Of a stretch of 16,648 bases of DNA, positions 14,218 to 16,648 are shown one piece after another. Within the stretch, counting starts at the first letter, position 1. Each line of letters opens with the position of its first letter. A program made the translations under genes and the position numbers. The DNA comes from CAYYNP01 sp964472545 (GTDB lineage: Bacteria > Planctomycetota > Planctomycetia > Pirellulales > Thermoguttaceae): positions 1-16,648 of the forward strand of contig CAYYNP010000227.1 of assembly GCA_964472545.1 (NCBI GenBank), written 5' to 3'. Under the pieces are notes generated by a model, which was not told the DNA's origin, did no database searches, and saw only the letters and a list, made by a program, of their open reading frames with translations.

Positions 14218-16197
14218 TCAGATCCGATCGAGCGCGTCGATCCAGCGGACCAACTCGGCCAACTCCTCGTCGTTGAGATAGCGCGGATCTTCGCCGAGAT
14301 CCTTCTGGGTGACCGGGATCTTCATCGCGCGGAGCCGATCGATCATCTGCTTCAGCGTGGCGGCGTGCTTGGCCTTCTTGGTGGTGCTCACGTAGATCGC
14401 CAGCCGGTGTAGCGGGTCGTTCTCCGGCGGACGGCCGCTGATCGGGGCGTCGACGATGGCCGCCGCGCGGACCAGTTCGCGATTGCCGAAGGCCACCATG
14501 CCCGCCAGCGATCCCCCGCCCTGATGCCCGTGTGAGACGACGCGCGCCGGATCGATCGTGTAGGTCGCGCTGATCTGATCGAGTAGCTTCTTCACCAGCG
14601 TGGCTTCCTGAGACTTCCAACGCTTTGGGTCTTCCGCCTTGGGAGCCAGCAGGATCAAATCGGACGCGTCGCAGAGCGGCTTCCAGCGCTTCAGCAGTTC
14701 GTCGAAGTCGAAGCCGTCGGGCGCGTGCAGCCAGACGATCACGCCGTAGGCGACGGCCGGGTTGTACGACTCGGGTACATAGGCCCAGGCGTCGTTCTTG
14801 AACTCGGGGATCTTCAAGGCCACGGTGCCCACCTCGGGCAATTCGCCCTCGGGCGCGGCGACGTCGCCGCGAGACGCCGGCAGGACGTCCGGCGGGAGTT
14901 GCTCGGGCAACGTACCCAGGGTCAGCTTCAGTTTCTTCGTCTCGTCGTTGCGGCGGACTTCGAGTTCCACCTCTTGGCCCGGTTCGTGTGCGGCGACCTG
15001 TTCGAGCAGGCCCTTGCGGTCTTCGATCGCTTCGCCGGCCAGCGACAGCAGCACGTCGCCCGGCTCAATGTCGGCGGCGGCCGCGGGTCCGTCGTCGTAG
15101 ACGTAGCGGACCGTCACGCCCGGCTTCTCGGCGGCGTCGCGCATCGGCAACACGCCGATGAACGGATGCTGATAGGGCAGCAGCTTGTCGATCAGTTCGA
15201 CGTCGAACTCGAGCTGCTTGTCGTCGCGCTTTGCCACCAGGTGGACCGTCTCGCCGGCGTAGCGGCGGCTGAGTTCTTCCTTGATACCGGCGGCGCGGAT
15301 GATCTGGCGGCCCTCGACCTCCACGATCCGATCGCCCTTCTTCAGCCCCGCTTTGGCGGCGGGCGAATTCGGGCGGCAGGCCGTGATCACCGGCTCGCCG
15401 ATCGAAGGGTTCGCGCCCTGCAGGTTGATGCCGATCACGCCCGGGTAGAGGTCTTCGCCCTTCTTGAGCCGCGGCAGCACCTTCATTACGTGTTCGGCGT
15501 CGATGGCGAAGCCGATGCCCGAGTCGTACCACTCGATGCCCGCCACTTCCTTGGCCGAACGCGGCGAGAGCGGTACGATCACGCCCAGCACGCGGCCGCT
15601 GAGGTCGACCAGCGGTCCGCCGTAGTTGTTCGGCGAAACGATGGCGTCGGTTTGCAGTGCCTTGCCCCAAACGCGGCCTTTGGCGCTGAGGATTCCCACC
15701 GACATGTTCGGCTGATGACCGACGAACGTGCGTCCCACGGCGACGGCCCATTGGCCGACGCGGATCTCGTCGAACTTGGCCACCTCGGGCACGGGCAGCG
15801 GCGTTTCGGTCTTGATCTTCAACAGCACCAGCATCCGGTTGTGGTCGGTGGCTATCAGTTCGGCCGGCTCGAGGGTGCCGTCGGAGAGCCGCACCAGGAT
15901 CGAGGTCGGCTTGTTGACGAAGTTGAACGCGCTGGAGATGATGTAGCCGTCTTTGCCGACGACCATGCCGGTGGTGGGGCCGTTGCCGAAGAGCACCTGG
16001 CCCACGCGCTGCATGCCGCCGACCGTCTCGATGCGGACCACCGACGGGGCCACGCGGTCGACCGCCGCACGGAAGGCCTGCTGTTCGAGCAACTCCACGT
16101 CGGGCTCGGCCGCCGCGGCGGCAAGGGGCATCAGGGCAAACATGGCCGCCAGCGCGGCACCGGCGAACGAACGGCGATTGGATATCGGGGCGATCAT
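14218..16197 (-). CDS. HtrA-like pseudo-protease with two PDZ domains and a C-terminal esterase-like pseudo-enzyme domain
   Basis: 659 aa. Residues 1-30 are a signal peptide; NRRSFAG (7-13) resembles a twin-arginine motif. About 40-245 follows the S1C/DegP trypsin fold, but the catalytic positions are replaced: GYIISSAFNFV (84-94) has Phe91 where family members have His of TNxHVV; ATDHNRMLVLLKI has Met122 at the Asp position; SPNNYGGPLV (188-197) has Tyr192 in place of the nucleophile Ser of GNSGGPL. PDZ domains lie at about 252-335 and 343-428. About 455-655 has an alpha/beta-hydrolase look (AWAYVPESYNP, VIVWLHAPDG), yet the nucleophile elbow reads GHQGG (557-561), Gln559 replacing Ser, and no His appears in the expected late GxGH position (DLGEDPRY). 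So it is probably a binding scaffold or chaperone in the envelope. A membrane protein follows after 27 bp. Confidence 0.88.
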   Translation of the reverse strand: MIAPISNRRSFAGAALAAMFALMPLAAAAAEPDVELLEQQAFRAAVDRVAPSVVRIETVGGMQRVGQVLFGNGPTTGMVVGKDGYIISSAFNFVNKPTSILVRLSDGTLEPAELIATDHNRMLVLLKIKTETPLPVPEVAKFDEIRVGQWAVAVGRTFVGHQPNMSVGILSAKGRVWGKALQTDAIVSPNNYGGPLVDLSGRVLGVIVPLSPRSAKEVAGIEWYDSGIGFAIDAEHVMKVLPRLKKGEDLYPGVIGINLQGANPSIGEPVITACRPNSPAAKAGLKKGDRIVEVEGRQIIRAAGIKEELSRRYAGETVHLVAKRDDKQLEFDVELIDKLLPYQHPFIGVLPMRDAAEKPGVTVRYVYDDGPAAAADIEPGDVLLSLAGEAIEDRKGLLEQVAAHEPGQEVELEVRRNDETKKLKLTLGTLPEQLPPDVLPASRGDVAAPEGELPEVGTVALKIPEFKNDAWAYVPESYNPAVAYGVIVWLHAPDGFDFDELLKRWKPLCDASDLILLAPKAEDPKRWKSQEATLVKKLLDQISATYTIDPARVVSHGHQGGGSLAGMVAFGNRELVRAAAIVDAPISGRPPENDPLHRLAIYVSTTKKAKHAATLKQMIDRLRAMKIPVTQKDLGEDPRYLNDEELAELVRWIDALDRI

Positions 16198-16265
16198 GGC
16201 AACTCTAGTGCTCTATTCTGGTGCTCTGTCTGGATTCGGCTTTGGGGGATTGATGCAACGACCTT

Positions 16266-16345
16266 GGGTGCCACTGCTGGCTTGTCCAGCAGTGCTTTCC
16301 CGTGCGTCCTCAACCTCACTGCTGGACAAGTCAGCAGTGGGACCC
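16266..16345. repeat. Inverted repeat E (29-bp arms, two mismatches)
   Basis: Arms 16266-16294 and 16317-16345 are reverse complements with two mismatches around 22 nt. Each arm is also a hairpin: CACTGCTGG pairs with CCAGCAGTG in the left arm, and CACTGCTG with CAGCAGTG in the right. It occupies half of the 163-bp gap between the kinase stop and the HtrA-like gene start. It may terminate the kinase transcript; no T-run is present. Confidence 0.88.
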
Positions 16346-16360
16346 CACGAAAACTAACAA

Positions 16361-16648
16361 CTAACCCGTCAGCCCCGCCAGTCGGGCGGTCTCGGTGTAG
16401 TTGCGAAGCCCGGCCGTGGTGCTGACTTGAGTTACGCAACAGGCACCGGCCGCGGCGGCCAGGCGACCGGAATCTCCGATGCTCATGCCGCGCAGGAGGC
16501 CCGTTACGAGACCGGCGTAAAAGGCGTCGCCCGCTCCCGTGGGGTCGACCACGTCGCCCGGTGGCTGCACGGGATCGACTTTCACGTATAGGCCCGCCGC
16601 CGGGCTGAGCAGCGCCGTGGATGCCGCGGATGTCGCGCCTCCCTTGGC
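16361..16648 (-). CDS. PfkB-family sugar kinase, C-terminal part (5' end outside the window)
   Basis: The minus-strand frame is open to the window edge; about 95 codons are visible, ending with TAG at 16361-16363. The frame beyond the internal GTG at 16583-16585 continues as KGGATSAAS...LYVKVDP, a typical beta-strand region of PfkB kinases, so that GTG is not the start. DPTGAGDAFYAGLVTGLLRG matches PfkB signature 2: GAGD forms the anion hole and its Asp is the catalytic base for phosphate transfer from ATP to a sugar or nucleoside hydroxyl. The family is usually about 300 residues, so roughly two thirds is missing and the substrate cannot be assigned. Confidence 0.9.
   Translation of the reverse strand, partial: AKGGATSAASTALLSPAAGLYVKVDPVQPPGDVVDPTGAGDAFYAGLVTGLLRGMSIGDSGRLAAAAGACCVTQVSTTAGLRNYTETARLAGLTG

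Noticed and set aside
14218..16197. Annotation as an active DegP/HtrA serine protease (degP)
   Set aside because: All three catalytic residues are substituted in the translated sequence, so a protease call would be misleading.
14725..16425. 566-codon + strand open frame opposite the HtrA-like gene
   Set aside because: It mirrors the codon structure of the real gene, has no domain or leader, and runs through inverted repeat E.

Overview
The window is high-GC bacterial DNA that reads like a planctomycete, most likely Pirellulales-type. I infer this from gene content and repeat style: an FG-GAP/ASPIC-UnbV protein, a sulfatase, a secreted methyltransferase/PQQ-propeller fusion, a giant FAD oxidoreductase, an HtrA-like protein, and inverted repeats in most gaps. 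No 16S, tRNA or other taxonomic marker is present, so the assignment is inference.

Layout. The 3' end of an ASPIC/UnbV gene (1-638, + strand) converges on a run of leftward genes that fills the rest. In the order of their transcription (right to left) these are: the C-terminal end of a PfkB-family sugar kinase (16361 to the edge); an HtrA-like two-PDZ protein whose protease triad and C-terminal esterase-like nucleophile are all substituted (14218-16197); a small membrane protein (13870-14190); a 1147-aa double FAD-oxidoreductase with an inserted discoidin-like domain and a helical-repeat tail (10177-13620); a 1065-aa secreted methyltransferase-PQQ propeller fusion (6815-10012); a type I sulfatase (5145-6503); a signal peptidase I with a zinc-ribbon insert (4053-5093); a GH36/melibiase-like glycoside hydrolase (1455-4001); and an unrecognised 212-aa exported protein (720-1358).

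How they fit together. Nearly every complete product has an export signal, so this is an envelope/secretome region. Sulfatase, signal peptidase and glycoside hydrolase are separated by only 51 bp each and may be one operon for exporting enzymes that attack sulfated, alpha-linked glycans (inference). The large FAD and propeller genes are separated from their neighbours by gaps of 164-311 bp.

Intergenic structure. Five gaps carry long inverted repeats of different sequence: 661-713, 6600-6714, 10070-10151, 13754-13852 and 16266-16345. In four of them each arm is itself a hairpin, so the DNA or RNA can fold as one long stem or two tandem short ones. I saw no tRNA, rRNA, CRISPR, transposase or phage gene. 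The most unusual coding feature is the HtrA-like pseudo-protease fused to a pseudo-esterase.
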